A DNA stretch of 64,000 bases from the NCBI GenBank assembly GCA_965203195.1, contig OZ241860.1, positions 2,294,001-2,358,000 of the forward strand, written 5' to 3'. Source of the DNA: Bin87 sp965203195. GTDB lineage: Bacteria; Chloroflexota; Dehalococcoidia; Lucifugimonadales; UBA3495. The position numbers and the translations under genes were made by a program. Within the stretch, counting starts at the first letter, position 1. Each line of letters starts with the position of its first letter. The notes beneath the pieces are model-generated. The model was not told the origin of the DNA and ran no database searches. It saw only the letters and a program-made list of their open reading frames with translations. Shown piece after piece: positions 25,459-34,545 of this stretch.

Positions 25459-26424
25459 ATGAAAGCCGTTCAGATTGCCGAATACGGCGGCCCCGAGGTT
25501 TTGCAGTATGTTGACCTGCCCGACCCCGTGGCCGGCCCCGACCAGGCGGTGGTGGAAATCCGGGCCGTGGGCGTCAACTTTACCGACATTTACAGTCGCA
25601 TGGGCGTCAACCCGCCCGGCCTGCCCTGGGTGGCCGGCGTGGAAGCGGCCGGCGTGGTGCGGGCCACCGGCCCCGGCGTGGACAATGTGGCCGTGGGCGA
25701 CACCGTAGCCTATTGCAGCCACCCCGGTTCCTACGCCGAGCTGGCCGCCATCCCCGCCTGGCGCCTCATCAAAATGCCCGCCGGCCTCTCTGCCCGGGAT
25801 GGCGCCGCCGCAATGTTGCAGGGTATGACCGCCCATTACCTCTGCCATGACACCTACCGGACGCAGCCCGGCGACCGGGTGCTGGTGCATTCCGGGGCCG
25901 GCGGCGTGGGACTCCTGCTCATACAGATGTGCAAGGCCCTGGGCGCCTATGTGTACAGCACGGTGTCCACCGAAGCCAAGGCCGAACTGGCGCGGGGCGC
26001 CGGCGCCGATTATGTCATCCGCTACACCGAGCAGGATTTCGCCGCCGAGATTGCGCGGGAAACCGGCGGCGCCGGCCTCAACGCTGTGTACGATGCCGTG
26101 GGCCGGGACACTTTTGACGGCAGCCTCGCCTGCCTCGCCCCGCGCGGTTATATGGTTCTGTACGGCCAGGCCAGCGGCCCCGTGCCGTCCGTTGACCCGC
26201 GCATCCTGGGCAACGGTTCCAAGTTCCTCACCCGACCCGGCCTGGGCGACTACACCGCCAACCGCGCCGAGCTGGAAAAGCGCGCCGCCGCCGTCCTTGA
26301 TGGAGTGCGCGCCGGCGACCTGAAGCTGCGGGTGGAGCACGAATTCGCCCTGTCGGATGCCGCCGAAGCGCATCGCCAGCTGGCCGGCCGCGCCACCACC
26401 GGCAAAATCATCCTGACGCCCTGA
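25459..26424 (+). CDS. zinc-independent quinone oxidoreductase (MDR family)
   Basis: A 321-residue NADPH-dependent quinone reductase of the zeta-crystallin type. The ATG at 25459 follows AGGAGG. Sequence features: MKAVQIAEYGGPEVLQYVDL, AVGVNFTDIYSRMG, LPWVAGVEAAGVV, VHSGAGGVGLLLIQMCKALG (nucleotide-binding glycine motif) and GRATTGKIIL at the end. The zinc ligands of alcohol dehydrogenases are absent. The closely spaced SprT-like gene follows. Confidence 0.92.
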   Translation: MKAVQIAEYGGPEVLQYVDLPDPVAGPDQAVVEIRAVGVNFTDIYSRMGVNPPGLPWVAGVEAAGVVRATGPGVDNVAVGDTVAYCSHPGSYAELAAIPAWRLIKMPAGLSARDGAAAMLQGMTAHYLCHDTYRTQPGDRVLVHSGAGGVGLLLIQMCKALGAYVYSTVSTEAKAELARGAGADYVIRYTEQDFAAEIARETGGAGLNAVYDAVGRDTFDGSLACLAPRGYMVLYGQASGPVPSVDPRILGNGSKFLTRPGLGDYTANRAELEKRAAAVLDGVRAGDLKLRVEHEFALSDAAEAHRQLAGRATTGKIILTP

Positions 26425-26512
26425 CCCTTTGCCCGGAGACATCCAAAGTCCCCGCAAAGTCCCCGCAGAGACGCCGCAGTCGCCGCGCCCGTATCGCCAG
26501 GTGGCACAACCG

Positions 26513-27028
26513 ATGGTTGCCGCATCCGCACGGAACGAAACCGCCCAGCCGTATATTCCCGACGGGCCGGCTTTTGACTGGCCCGGTGACGGCTGGCCCG
26601 GCGACGGCTGGCCGGCGCCCCGGGGCATCATCCTCAACAACCCGGCGTGGGTTGAGGACATATTGCGGCGCTACGGGCTGGAAGGATTGGCGATTCCCGC
26701 CGGCGCCATTGTGCTGGAGCGCATATCCGCCACCGGCGGGCGCTGTTTCTGCTACCCGGACGGCAGCTGGCTGATTGGCGTCTCCCTGCCCCGGCTGCAA
26801 CGGGGCGGGCGGCGCGGCGTGGAAGGCATCCTGGCCCACGAGCTGTTGCACGCCTGGCTGTGGTCCCGGCATCGCTACCGGGGGCACGGCCCGTTTTTTG
26901 AGAAGCACGCCGCCGCGCGGGGCATCCCCCGCTGGTGTTCGGCTTACAGCGAAGTGCGCCGGCGGCAGGGCGCGCAGCAGCCGGTTCTGTTTGATACCTG
27001 GCCGCCGGCACCGCTGACCGGGCCATAA
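26513..27028 (+). CDS. SprT-like zinc metallopeptidase
   Basis: A 171-residue protein with a complete zinc site: HELLHAW (HExxH) and a third histidine in RYRGHGPFFEKHAAARG, the arrangement of SprT/Wss1-type domains. Upstream are a Trp/Gly/Asp-rich linker and VEGILAHELLHAWLW. The start is uncertain: ATG at 26513 has a weak AGGTGG, while an upstream TTG at 26429 would add 28 proline- and arginine-rich residues. Relatives act on DNA-protein crosslinks or as chaperones; the role here is not known. Confidence 0.7.
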   Translation: MVAASARNETAQPYIPDGPAFDWPGDGWPGDGWPAPRGIILNNPAWVEDILRRYGLEGLAIPAGAIVLERISATGGRCFCYPDGSWLIGVSLPRLQRGGRRGVEGILAHELLHAWLWSRHRYRGHGPFFEKHAAARGIPRWCSAYSEVRRRQGAQQPVLFDTWPPAPLTGP

Positions 27029-27145
27029 CCCCTAATCCCCGCCCGGTAACGGCGCTCCGTTTTGCCTGCTGGACAATTCGCCCGCTACCATTCAGAATGG
27101 CGGCGCGGGCGGGGGGAACTGCCCGGCGCAAGCGGAGGGGATATT

Positions 27146-28768
27146 ATGCTGACCAGCGCCACATCGGACAATCTCAACCCGTTGCTGTTTTTGGAGCGGA
27201 GCGCGGCAGTGTACCCGCAGCGGGCCGCCTGCATTTATAACGGGGCGGTGACTACCTACGCCCGGTTTGACGAGCGGGTGCGGCGGCAGGCGGCCGCCCT
27301 GCGCCGGGCCGGCGTGGGGCCGGGCGACCGGGTGGCCTTCCTGCTGCCCAATCTGCCGGCGATGCTGGAAGCCAACTACGGGCCAATGGGCATCGGCGCG
27401 GTTCTGGTGGCATTGAACATCCGGCTGTCGGCGCGGGAAATCGCCTACATCCTCAACCATTCCGGGGCGAAGGTTCTGGTGTTTGATTCCGAGCTGGCCG
27501 ACACGGCGCGCCGGCTGCGGGCGGACTGCCCCGGCGTAGAAACTTTCGTGCAGGTAAGGGATACCGCGCCGCTGGCCGCCGACATCCCCGGACCGGAATA
27601 CGAGGCATGGCTGGCCGGCGTAGAACCCCTGGCGGAACTGCCGGGGCCGGCATCGGAAAGCGACACGACGACCATCAACTATACCTCCGGCACCACCGGG
27701 ATGCCCAAAGGCGTGGCCTATACGCCGCGCGGCATCTATCTGAACGCCCTAGGCGAAGTTATGGAAATGGGGATGAACTGGCGCAGCGTGTACCTGTGGA
27801 CGCTGCCGATGTTCCACGCCAACGGCTGGTGCTTCCCCTGGGCGGTGACCGCCGTCGGCGGAACCCACGTCTGCCTGCGCCGGGTTGAGGCGGGGGAAGT
27901 GTACCGGCTGATACGGGAGGAGTCGGTGACGCATCTCTGCGCGGCGCCTACGGTGCTGACGGGGCTGTACGCGGCGCCGGAGGCGGCGGCCGCCGACCTG
28001 TCCGGCCTGACGATTATGACGGCCGGGGCGCCCCCGGCCCCGCAGGTTATCCGCACCATTGAGGGGATGGGGGCGCAAATCATCCATGTGTACGGGCTGA
28101 CCGAAACCTACGGCCCCTGCACAGTGGCGGCCGGCCAGCCGGAATGGGACGGGATGGACGCAGCCGCGCTGGCGCGGGTCAAGGCGCGGCAGGGGGTGCC
28201 TTTTATGGTGTACGGCTCCGGGCTGCGGGTAGTGGACGACAATATGCGGGACATTCCGCGGGACGGGGAAACGATGGGCGAAGTGGTGATGCGGGGCGAT
28301 GCCGTGATGAAGGGCTACTATAATGACCCGGACGCCACGGCGGAAGCCTTCCGGGGCGGGTGGTTCCATTCCGGCGATCTGGCCGTGTGGCACCCTGACG
28401 GGTATATTGAGCTGCAAGACCGTTCCAAAGACATCATCATTTCCGGCGGGGAGAACATTTCCAGCCAGGAAGTGGAGAAGGTGATTATGGAACACCCGGG
28501 GGTGCTGGAGGTTTGCGTGGTAGGCATACCCGACCGGCAGTGGGGCGAAACGCCGAAAGCCTTTGTGACGCCGCGCGAAGGCCACGCTGTGACTGCCGCG
28601 GAAATTATCGGCTTTACCCGCGACCGCATCGCCCACTTCAAGGCGCCCAGGAGCGTTGAGTTCGGCGCGCTGCCCAAAACGGCCACCGGCAAAATACAGA
28701 AATACATCCTGCGGGACCGGGAGTGGCGGGGGCAGGAACGCCGCATCCAGGGTTCGCAGGTGGTGTAG
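27146..28768 (+). CDS. acyl-CoA ligase (AMP-dependent synthetase)
   Basis: A 540-residue ANL-family enzyme that activates a carboxylic acid as acyl-AMP and transfers it to CoA. The ATG at 27146 follows GGAGGGG. Motifs in order: TINYTSGTTGMPKGVAYTPR (phosphate-binding loop), HVYGLTETYGPCTVA, GWFHSGDLAVWHPDGYIELQ, DRSKDIIISGGENISSQEVE (hinge) and LPKTATGKIQKYILR with the catalytic lysine. It most resembles medium- or long-chain fatty-acid or alkyl-acid ligases. It is 50 bases before the LLM gene and probably in one operon with it. Confidence 0.92.
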   Translation: MLTSATSDNLNPLLFLERSAAVYPQRAACIYNGAVTTYARFDERVRRQAAALRRAGVGPGDRVAFLLPNLPAMLEANYGPMGIGAVLVALNIRLSAREIAYILNHSGAKVLVFDSELADTARRLRADCPGVETFVQVRDTAPLAADIPGPEYEAWLAGVEPLAELPGPASESDTTTINYTSGTTGMPKGVAYTPRGIYLNALGEVMEMGMNWRSVYLWTLPMFHANGWCFPWAVTAVGGTHVCLRRVEAGEVYRLIREESVTHLCAAPTVLTGLYAAPEAAAADLSGLTIMTAGAPPAPQVIRTIEGMGAQIIHVYGLTETYGPCTVAAGQPEWDGMDAAALARVKARQGVPFMVYGSGLRVVDDNMRDIPRDGETMGEVVMRGDAVMKGYYNDPDATAEAFRGGWFHSGDLAVWHPDGYIELQDRSKDIIISGGENISSQEVEKVIMEHPGVLEVCVVGIPDRQWGETPKAFVTPREGHAVTAAEIIGFTRDRIAHFKAPRSVEFGALPKTATGKIQKYILRDREWRGQERRIQGSQVV

Positions 28769-28818
28769 CGCACCGCCGGCGCCAGCCACGCCGGACTACG
28801 CAAATGAGGAGGACAGGT

Positions 28819-29865
28819 ATGGAGTTCGGATTGTTTCTGGAGTTTCCCCGTCCCGTGGACGGCGACCATCACGACGCCTTCACGCAATCCTTCCGGCTGG
28901 TGCAGGAGGCGGAGGATCTGGGGGTTGCGTCCGTGTGGCTGGCGGAGTATCACTTTAATATGGAACGGGCGCTGGCGTCGCCGGTTGCCATTGCCGCGGC
29001 CATCGCCGCCAAAACCAGCGTGATGCGTATCGGCACGGCCGTCTATTGTCTGCCCCTGGGTCATCCCATCCGGGTGGCCGAGGAAATGGCGACGCTGGAC
29101 CACATCAGCGACGGGCGCATTGAGCTGGGCGTGGGGCGCGGCACTTTTCCCAATGTCCACGAAGGGTTTAATGTTACCTTTGAGGAAAGCCGCAGCCGTT
29201 TTGACGAGTTCCTCGAAATTGTGGTAACAGCGTGGACGCAGGAAACATTCTCCTTTCACGGGGAGCATTACTCCTGCGCGGATCTGACGGTGACGCCGCG
29301 TCCGTACCAGCAGCCGCACCCGCCCATTACCATAGGCGTTACTTCGGCGGAGAGTTTCCCCATCGTTGGGGCGATGGGCTACTCGCTGATTGTGAACCCG
29401 TCCCGGGTCTTTACGCTGGACGAACTGGCCGGGCCGATGGCGGCGTACCGGGCGGCATGGCAGGCGGCCGGGCATCCGGGCCGGGGGAAAGTGGGGCTGC
29501 GGGTTCCGATTTATGTCAACGAGGATGCGGAACAGGCGTACCGGAACCCGATGGATTCGGCGATGCATTCGGTGTCGCGCCTGGGGGAACGGGTGGGTTC
29601 CTACGCCGGGCGCGCCGGCACCACCGGCGACTGGGGGGAGCAGAGCCGGCGCATCCTGGGGATGGATTACGACGACTGGCTGCGGGACAAGGTGGTGTAC
29701 GGCACGCCGGACGGGGTGGCGGAACGGCTGGCCGAGCTGGAGGAGAATCTGGGTCTGGACCAGCTGATTTACGAGGTGAATTTCGGCAACCTGATGTCGG
29801 ATGAGTTGCAGACGGAGTCGCTGCGGCTGTTCAACCGGAAGGTGGTGCCGCGGCTGGCGGATTAG
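28819..29865 (+). CDS. LLM-class flavin oxidoreductase
   Basis: A 348-residue luciferase-like protein. The ATG at 28819 follows GAGGAGG. Family features: MEFGLFLEFPRPV, AEDLGVASVWLAEYHF, RIGTAVYCLPLGHPIRVAEE, DGRIELGVGRGTFPN, HPPITIGVTSAESFPIVGAM and MSDELQTESLRLFNRKVVPR. It is distantly related to the gene at 16252. The neighbouring acyl-CoA ligase suggests a joint degradation pathway in which this enzyme oxidises the substrate; the actual compound is unknown. Confidence 0.9.
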   Translation: MEFGLFLEFPRPVDGDHHDAFTQSFRLVQEAEDLGVASVWLAEYHFNMERALASPVAIAAAIAAKTSVMRIGTAVYCLPLGHPIRVAEEMATLDHISDGRIELGVGRGTFPNVHEGFNVTFEESRSRFDEFLEIVVTAWTQETFSFHGEHYSCADLTVTPRPYQQPHPPITIGVTSAESFPIVGAMGYSLIVNPSRVFTLDELAGPMAAYRAAWQAAGHPGRGKVGLRVPIYVNEDAEQAYRNPMDSAMHSVSRLGERVGSYAGRAGTTGDWGEQSRRILGMDYDDWLRDKVVYGTPDGVAERLAELEENLGLDQLIYEVNFGNLMSDELQTESLRLFNRKVVPRLAD

Positions 29866-29905
29866 AAGGCGCGCCAGGCTTCGGACGACACACCCGAAAA
29901 GCAGG

Positions 29906-29935
29906 TTGACAGCCGTGCGATGGTGGGATTATGAT
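29906..29935 (+). promoter_or_regulatory. sigma-70-type promoter of the second DUF262 gene
   Basis: TTGACA (29906-29911), an 18-base spacer and TATGAT (29930-29935), 34 bases before the ATG at 29970. Confidence 0.6.
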
Positions 29936-29969
29936 AGCGGGACTTTCACCATCGCCAAGGAGAACTACG

Positions 29970-31637
29970 ATGCCTGAAGCTATCAAAGCCAGCGAGCAGA
30001 ACCTGAACAAGGTATTCTGCAACGACTATATGTTCGAAATCCCCTATTACCAGCGTCCTTACGCTTGGACTACGGAGGAAGTGGGCGAACTGCTGGACGA
30101 CCTGCTTTTCGCTATGGACAAGGACGCCGAAGCCCCGTATTTTCTGGGCAGCATCGTCCTTATCAAGGGGGATACCCCCGACAGCAAGGTCATTGACGGG
30201 CAGCAGCGGCTGACCACCCTGACGATCCTGCTCTGCACGATGCGGGAGCTGGCCGAAAACCGGGAAGTGCGAGAGGCCCTGGATGGGCGCATCCGGCAGA
30301 AACGCGACGTTTTGGCCGGCCTACACGAAGTGGTCCGACTGCGTCTCCGGCCGCGCGACCAGGATTTCTTTCACGCCAATGTGCAGAATGATGGCGGAGT
30401 GCCCACAATGATTGAAAATACCGTGCCTCAAAGCACGGACAGCCAGGAAAGGATATATGAGAATGCCAAGTTCCTGCATGGCAAGCTCAAAGCTATCGGA
30501 CAGGAACGCCTCAATCGCTTGGCGAAATTCATCATTCAGAGTTGCTATCTCGTGACCGTATCGACGACCGATACGAGCTCCGCATACCGGATTTTTTCGG
30601 TTATGAACGACCGGGGACTGGCTCTGGAACCCACCGACATTCTGAAAGCGGAAATCGTCGGCGAAATTGAAACGGGCCAACAGCAGGAATACAGCGACAA
30701 GTGGGAGAACATCGAACAAGAGTTGGGACGCGACTCCTTTGGCGACTTGTTCGTCCACATACGTATGGCTTTCGCCAAAGCCAAGGCGCGCCGCAACTTG
30801 CAGGACGAGTTCCGGGATTTCGTACTGAAAGGCCGGAGCGGGGCTGATTTCATTAACCACACCCTCGAGCCGTACGCTGGCGCGTATGAAAGAGTGCTTG
30901 GCATATCCGATGAACATCCGGCCGATGCCGGCAAGTTCGGCGCTTACTTGGGACACCTGCGGCGTCTGGACAACAGTGACTGGATCCCTCCGGCAATGGC
31001 GTTTTTCCATTGCAACCCGAACAACCCGGAACAGATCGCCAGCTTCGTCAAAGACCTGGAAAGGCTGGCATATGGCCTGTTCATCCAGCGCGCCAACATC
31101 AATGAGCGGATCAGTCGCTACGCCATGGTCCTCCAGGCCATTGAGCGGGGCGATCCGTTGTGGCAGGATGGCAGCCCGCTCCAGCTGAGAGTTGACGAAA
31201 AGGCGGCTATATTGCGGACGCTGGAGGGGCCGGTGTACCGCTTGCCGCGCGTTCGGCAGCCTCTGCTGTTGCGGCTGGATGGTTTGGTGGCAGGAGTCGA
31301 GGCGAGTTACGACCGTCCCGTCATCTCAATCGAGCACGTACTCCCTCAAAACCCGCCCGGCAATTCCCAGTGGCGGGAGTGGTTTCCTGATGACGAGGAA
31401 CGGGAACTTTGGGCGCACCGTCTGGCGAACTTGGTGCTGTTGTCCCTGCGGAAAAATTCCGGTGCCTCAAATTGGGATTTTGAGCGCAAAAAGAAGGAGT
31501 ATTTCACGCGTGGGAACGTCACTCCCTTTGCGCTAACGACGCAGGTGCTGGCTACGTCGGAATGGACGTCGGAAGTCCTGGAAACGCGTCAGCATGACCT
31601 AATCGGCAAGCTCAGCAAGGAGTGGCGGCTGGACTAA
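29970..31637 (+). CDS. DUF262-DUF1524 (GmrSD-like type IV restriction) protein
   Basis: A 555-residue defence nuclease, apparently intact. The ATG at 29970 follows AAGGAG. The DUF262 domain has FEIPYYQRPYAWTTEEVGEL, FLGSIVL and VIDGQQRLTTLTILL (the nucleotide-dependent ParB/sulfiredoxin-like part). The C-terminal DUF1524 domain has the HNH-like SIEHVLPQNP, then LANLVLLSLRKN and WDFERKKKEYF. GmrSD enzymes cut DNA with modified cytosine in an NTP-dependent way. It has its own promoter and lower GC than flanking genes, suggesting an acquired single-gene defence cassette. Confidence 0.88.
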   Translation: MPEAIKASEQNLNKVFCNDYMFEIPYYQRPYAWTTEEVGELLDDLLFAMDKDAEAPYFLGSIVLIKGDTPDSKVIDGQQRLTTLTILLCTMRELAENREVREALDGRIRQKRDVLAGLHEVVRLRLRPRDQDFFHANVQNDGGVPTMIENTVPQSTDSQERIYENAKFLHGKLKAIGQERLNRLAKFIIQSCYLVTVSTTDTSSAYRIFSVMNDRGLALEPTDILKAEIVGEIETGQQQEYSDKWENIEQELGRDSFGDLFVHIRMAFAKAKARRNLQDEFRDFVLKGRSGADFINHTLEPYAGAYERVLGISDEHPADAGKFGAYLGHLRRLDNSDWIPPAMAFFHCNPNNPEQIASFVKDLERLAYGLFIQRANINERISRYAMVLQAIERGDPLWQDGSPLQLRVDEKAAILRTLEGPVYRLPRVRQPLLLRLDGLVAGVEASYDRPVISIEHVLPQNPPGNSQWREWFPDDEERELWAHRLANLVLLSLRKNSGASNWDFERKKKEYFTRGNVTPFALTTQVLATSEWTSEVLETRQHDLIGKLSKEWRLD

Positions 31638-31723
31638 TCCGATTTCCGCCGCCACGCCGGCATCAGCTGCCCGGCGTCATTCCACAGCGCAAAAATGGCT
31701 TGCAGTCAAGCGGCGGCGGTGTT

Positions 31724-32332
31724 TCATTTTGCCTCGTCAGGCCTGGGTTCATTGAAGTCCAGCCCCTGCGCCAATGCGGCGTCGCGTCGGGCTACCCAGC
31801 CCGCCCACTGCCGGGTTACTTCGCCGCGCACCTCATCACGCACAGCAGCCGCAACCTCATCGCGAACCTCATCACGCACGGTAGCCGCAACCTCATCGCG
31901 CATCTTGTCGCGCACAGCGGCCGCAACCTCGGCAGTAACTTCGGCAACTATCCTGTCGTAGATCGCCTTCTCCTGTTCCTGCTCCCGCGCCGCCAGCCGG
32001 GGGCCGGCAATTTTCGCTTCAATGATGGGGTCCAGGATTTTCTCGTTGATGAATTGGGACAGCGTCATCAGAAACCTCCCGGCGCCGGCGAGTACCGGCG
32101 TGAGTACCAGGGCAACGGCCATCAGGGGAATGACAACGGCGCCGAATCTCGGCGCCACTACATATACGCTGCCGTCGCCGATGTGCGGCGGTGGCGTGGC
32201 CCATTCTATCACACGCGGCGGGGCCGGGGCGTACTGCCCGCAAGCCAGCGCGGACGCCGCCGCCAGCCACAGGCCCGACAGCAGCAGATAGAAAACCCGC
32301 GCATCCCGCCGCCGGACGCTCCAGGTTGACAC
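31724..32332 (-). CDS. membrane protein with VRDEV coiled-coil repeats and F.EP.P tail
   Basis: A 202-residue protein. It has an N-terminal hydrophobic helix (FYLLLSGLWLAAASALA), a second one (VVIPLMAVALVLTPVLAGAG), then a long charged helix with tandem (VRDEVRDEVAA)n units coded by an imperfect 33-bp repeat, and ends QWAGWVARRDAALAQGLDFN followed by EPRP. The tail is the same motif as in the proteins at 12949 and 17348. No characterised relative is recognised. Confidence 0.6.
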   Translation of the reverse strand: MSTWSVRRRDARVFYLLLSGLWLAAASALACGQYAPAPPRVIEWATPPPHIGDGSVYVVAPRFGAVVIPLMAVALVLTPVLAGAGRFLMTLSQFINEKILDPIIEAKIAGPRLAAREQEQEKAIYDRIVAEVTAEVAAAVRDKMRDEVAATVRDEVRDEVAAAVRDEVRGEVTRQWAGWVARRDAALAQGLDFNEPRPDEAK

Positions 32333-32457
32333 CCGTTCCGCAGCCGCGTCATCGGGCTGGTAAAGCGCCAGGCCGACCGCCCGCAGGATGGCGACGATGA
32401 CGGCGGCCCGTTACGACAATAATCCTTGCTCCCATCAGCGTCGCGCGCGGGGCGGGG

Positions 32458-33372
32458 TCACACGCCCGGAGTGTATCCCTGTCGGGCCGGCGGCAGGCAT
32501 CTTACCGACGTGGTGATGAACCCGCTGTGCGCTACCATCCGGTGCGCCGGCCGCAGGCTGCGCTCGGTTACATTCCAGCCCCGCAGCAGCGTCTCCGCCG
32601 TCGCAATCCGCGCAAACCGTCCGTCCGCACGCAGCGCCAGCGTCAGCCGCTGCACCTGCAATATCGTGGGCAGAAAAGAGAGCAGGATGCCTCCGGTCAG
32701 CAGGGCCTCGGCCACCGCCGCCACTGCCCGCCAAGGCTCGGGCAGGTCCAATATCACCCGGTCCACGGCGGTTTCGGCAATGCCTTCGGCAATGTCGGCT
32801 ACGGTCACCTGCAAGCGGGAGGCGTCGGGGATGACCGACCGCACATTGGCCAGGGCGCGCGGCACGGCGTCCGGGTTGATTTCGTAGGAATGGACGCGCC
32901 CGCTTTCGCCCACGGCGCGCAGCAGGGCGGCGGTCAGCGCGCCGGAGCCGAAGCCGGCCTCTACTACCACCGCGCCGGGGAAAATATCCGCCATTGACAC
33001 GATGTTGCCCAGGTCTTTGGCGTAGATGACCTGCGGGCCGCGAGGCATCAGCCGCACATAATCGCCCAAAGTGGGCCGGATGCCCAGCAGCACATGGCCC
33101 CGGCTGGTGGCGTACCAGCCGCCGGCGGGCTGGCCGATAACATCATCGTGGGCCAGCATCCCCAGGTGGCAGTGGTACTCGCCGCCCGCCGCCAGCGCAA
33201 TCTGGTAGGAACGGCCCTTGCGGTCCAGGAACAGCGCCACCTCGCCGGCGCGGAACCGGCTGCGGTCGGCAGGGCTGCCGGGGTCGCCGGAGTTGGCCGG
33301 GTCGGCGGGATTGGCCGGGTTGTCGGAGTCGCCGGGGTTGGCCGGGTCGGCGGCATTGTCGGGTGTCAGCAT
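32458..33372 (-). CDS. trmI: tRNA (adenine-N1)-methyltransferase, TrmI family
   Basis: A 304-residue enzyme that makes m1A58 in tRNA. After a low-complexity N terminus of about 40 residues with PANP/DPAN/GDP repeats come FRAGEVALFLDRKGRSYQI, the TrmI-type GPQVIYAKDLGNIVSMADIF, the SAM-binding motif VVEAGFGSGALTAALLRAVG, YEINPDAVPRALANV and DRVILDLPEPWRAV with the catalytic region. It is transcribed away from the DUF2203 gene, with the ATG starts only 20 bases apart. Confidence 0.9.
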   Translation of the reverse strand: MLTPDNAADPANPGDSDNPANPADPANSGDPGSPADRSRFRAGEVALFLDRKGRSYQIALAAGGEYHCHLGMLAHDDVIGQPAGGWYATSRGHVLLGIRPTLGDYVRLMPRGPQVIYAKDLGNIVSMADIFPGAVVVEAGFGSGALTAALLRAVGESGRVHSYEINPDAVPRALANVRSVIPDASRLQVTVADIAEGIAETAVDRVILDLPEPWRAVAAVAEALLTGGILLSFLPTILQVQRLTLALRADGRFARIATAETLLRGWNVTERSLRPAHRMVAHSGFITTSVRCLPPARQGYTPGV

Positions 33373-33392
33373 TGGTGTATTATAACGCCATT

Positions 33393-33800
33393 ATGATGAG
33401 GGACGAAGGACGGATTTTCACGCGGGACGAGGCCAACCGGCTGGCGCCCTGGCTGGAGGAGCGGTTTGCCGCGATGTCGCCGCTGCGGGCCGAGCTGGTG
33501 GAACGGCAGGAGACGCTGCTGTCCCTGTTGCGCCGGAGGCGCAGCAACGGCCACTCCAGCAGCGAAGCGGAAATCGCCGAGGCGGAGCAGGCAGCAGCCC
33601 GCCTGACCCGGCGTCTGCAAGAGGCAGTGGCCGAGATAACCCGACAGGGCATCCTGGTGCGGGACATCGGGCGGGGCCTGGTGGACTTCCCCGCCTACCG
33701 CGACGGCGCCATCGTCTATCTCTGCTGGCAGCGCGGCGAGCCGGCGGTAGAATGGTGGCATCCTACCGACACCGGGTTTGACGGGCGACGGCGGTGGTAG
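33393..33800 (+). CDS. DUF2203 family protein
   Basis: A 135-residue protein with the DUF2203 signature: FTRDEANRLAPWLEERFA at the start, a central helical hairpin, then GILVRDIGRGLVDFPAYRDG and IVYLCWQRGEPAVEWWHPTD with TGFDGRR. The family is common in Chloroflexota and Firmicutes but has no assigned role. ATG at 33393 or 33396. It is divergent from trmI. Confidence 0.85.
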   Translation: MMRDEGRIFTRDEANRLAPWLEERFAAMSPLRAELVERQETLLSLLRRRRSNGHSSSEAEIAEAEQAAARLTRRLQEAVAEITRQGILVRDIGRGLVDFPAYRDGAIVYLCWQRGEPAVEWWHPTDTGFDGRRRW

Positions 33801-33873
33801 GCGGGGCGCGCTTTTCGCCTGGCCTCGCCCGGCCGCAATGCTAGAAAATAGAGAAATTCCTGCATTCAGCCCC

Positions 33874-33919
33874 TTGCAATCCAATGTTCCTTGCATTAAA
33901 ATTGCGGTAATGCAAGGAA
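33874..33919 (+). promoter_or_regulatory. promoter and inverted-repeat operator of the fic gene
   Basis: TTGCAA (33874-33879), 17 bases, TAAAAT (33897-33902). The perfect 12-bp inverted repeat TTCCTTGCATTA / TAATGCAAGGAA (33887-33898 and 33908-33919, 9-base loop) overlaps the -10 box. Further copies of the half-site core CCTTGCATT/CCTGCATT lie at about 33858, 33872 and 33929. The arrangement fits repression by a DNA-binding protein, plausibly the HTH domain of the Fic protein itself. Confidence 0.6.
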
Positions 33920-33980
33920 AATAAGGGATCCTTGTATTGGCAAACCCGCCGCTAGGTGCCTACCTACACCGAGAGAAACG

Positions 33981-34545
33981 ATGCGCGAATCCGATTTTAC
34001 CGCCGACAGCCTTGGTCGCTTGGTGCCGGCCGATATATTGGGCGGCCAGTACTGGCCGGCTTTCGTGCCGGACCCACTGATGCCGGCCATAGCGTGGCGC
34101 GACCAGACGGTTGCGCTGCTGTCAAAAGCGGATCGTGCGTTGAGTCGTCTCGACGGCCGGGCTGCTGATTTGCCCAATCCTCACCTGATGGTAGGCTTCG
34201 TTACCGGAAGGGAGGCGGTAGCATCCAGCAGTATCGGAAGGCACTACATCAAACATTGCCGAGCTGTACCAATATCGCATGGCAGGGACAATCAGAGACC
34301 AGGATGATACTCAAGAAGTTAATAACTACGTCCGGGCCTTGGAACATGGCCTAAAGCGTTTGGATGAGATCCCGGTCTGCTTGTGCTTACTGCGTGAGGT
34401 ACACAACATTACACAACATATTGATGTCTGGGTTCTCGGGTCTAGCCACAGACCCGGGGAATTTCGCACACAGCGAGTCATCATTACCGGCAACCAGCCG
34501 GGCATTCAACACGCCCGTTTTATACACCGCCGCCACTGGAAATAT
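33981..34545 (+). pseudogene. fic: Fic-family protein, N-terminal part, frameshifted
   Basis: The first 86 codons match the Fic N-terminal domain (GQYWPAFVPDPLMPAIAW, RALSRLDGRAADLPNPHLMV, GREAVASSSI). At about 34238 a single extra G in ATCGGAAGG shifts the frame; reading on in the next frame restores the family sequence (GTTSNIAELYQYRMAG, YVRALEHGLKRLDEIP, LLREVHNI, RPGEFRTQ). Homology fades at about 34500-34545, where the inserted restriction-modification segment begins. The catalytic half is at 38232. Confidence 0.8.
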
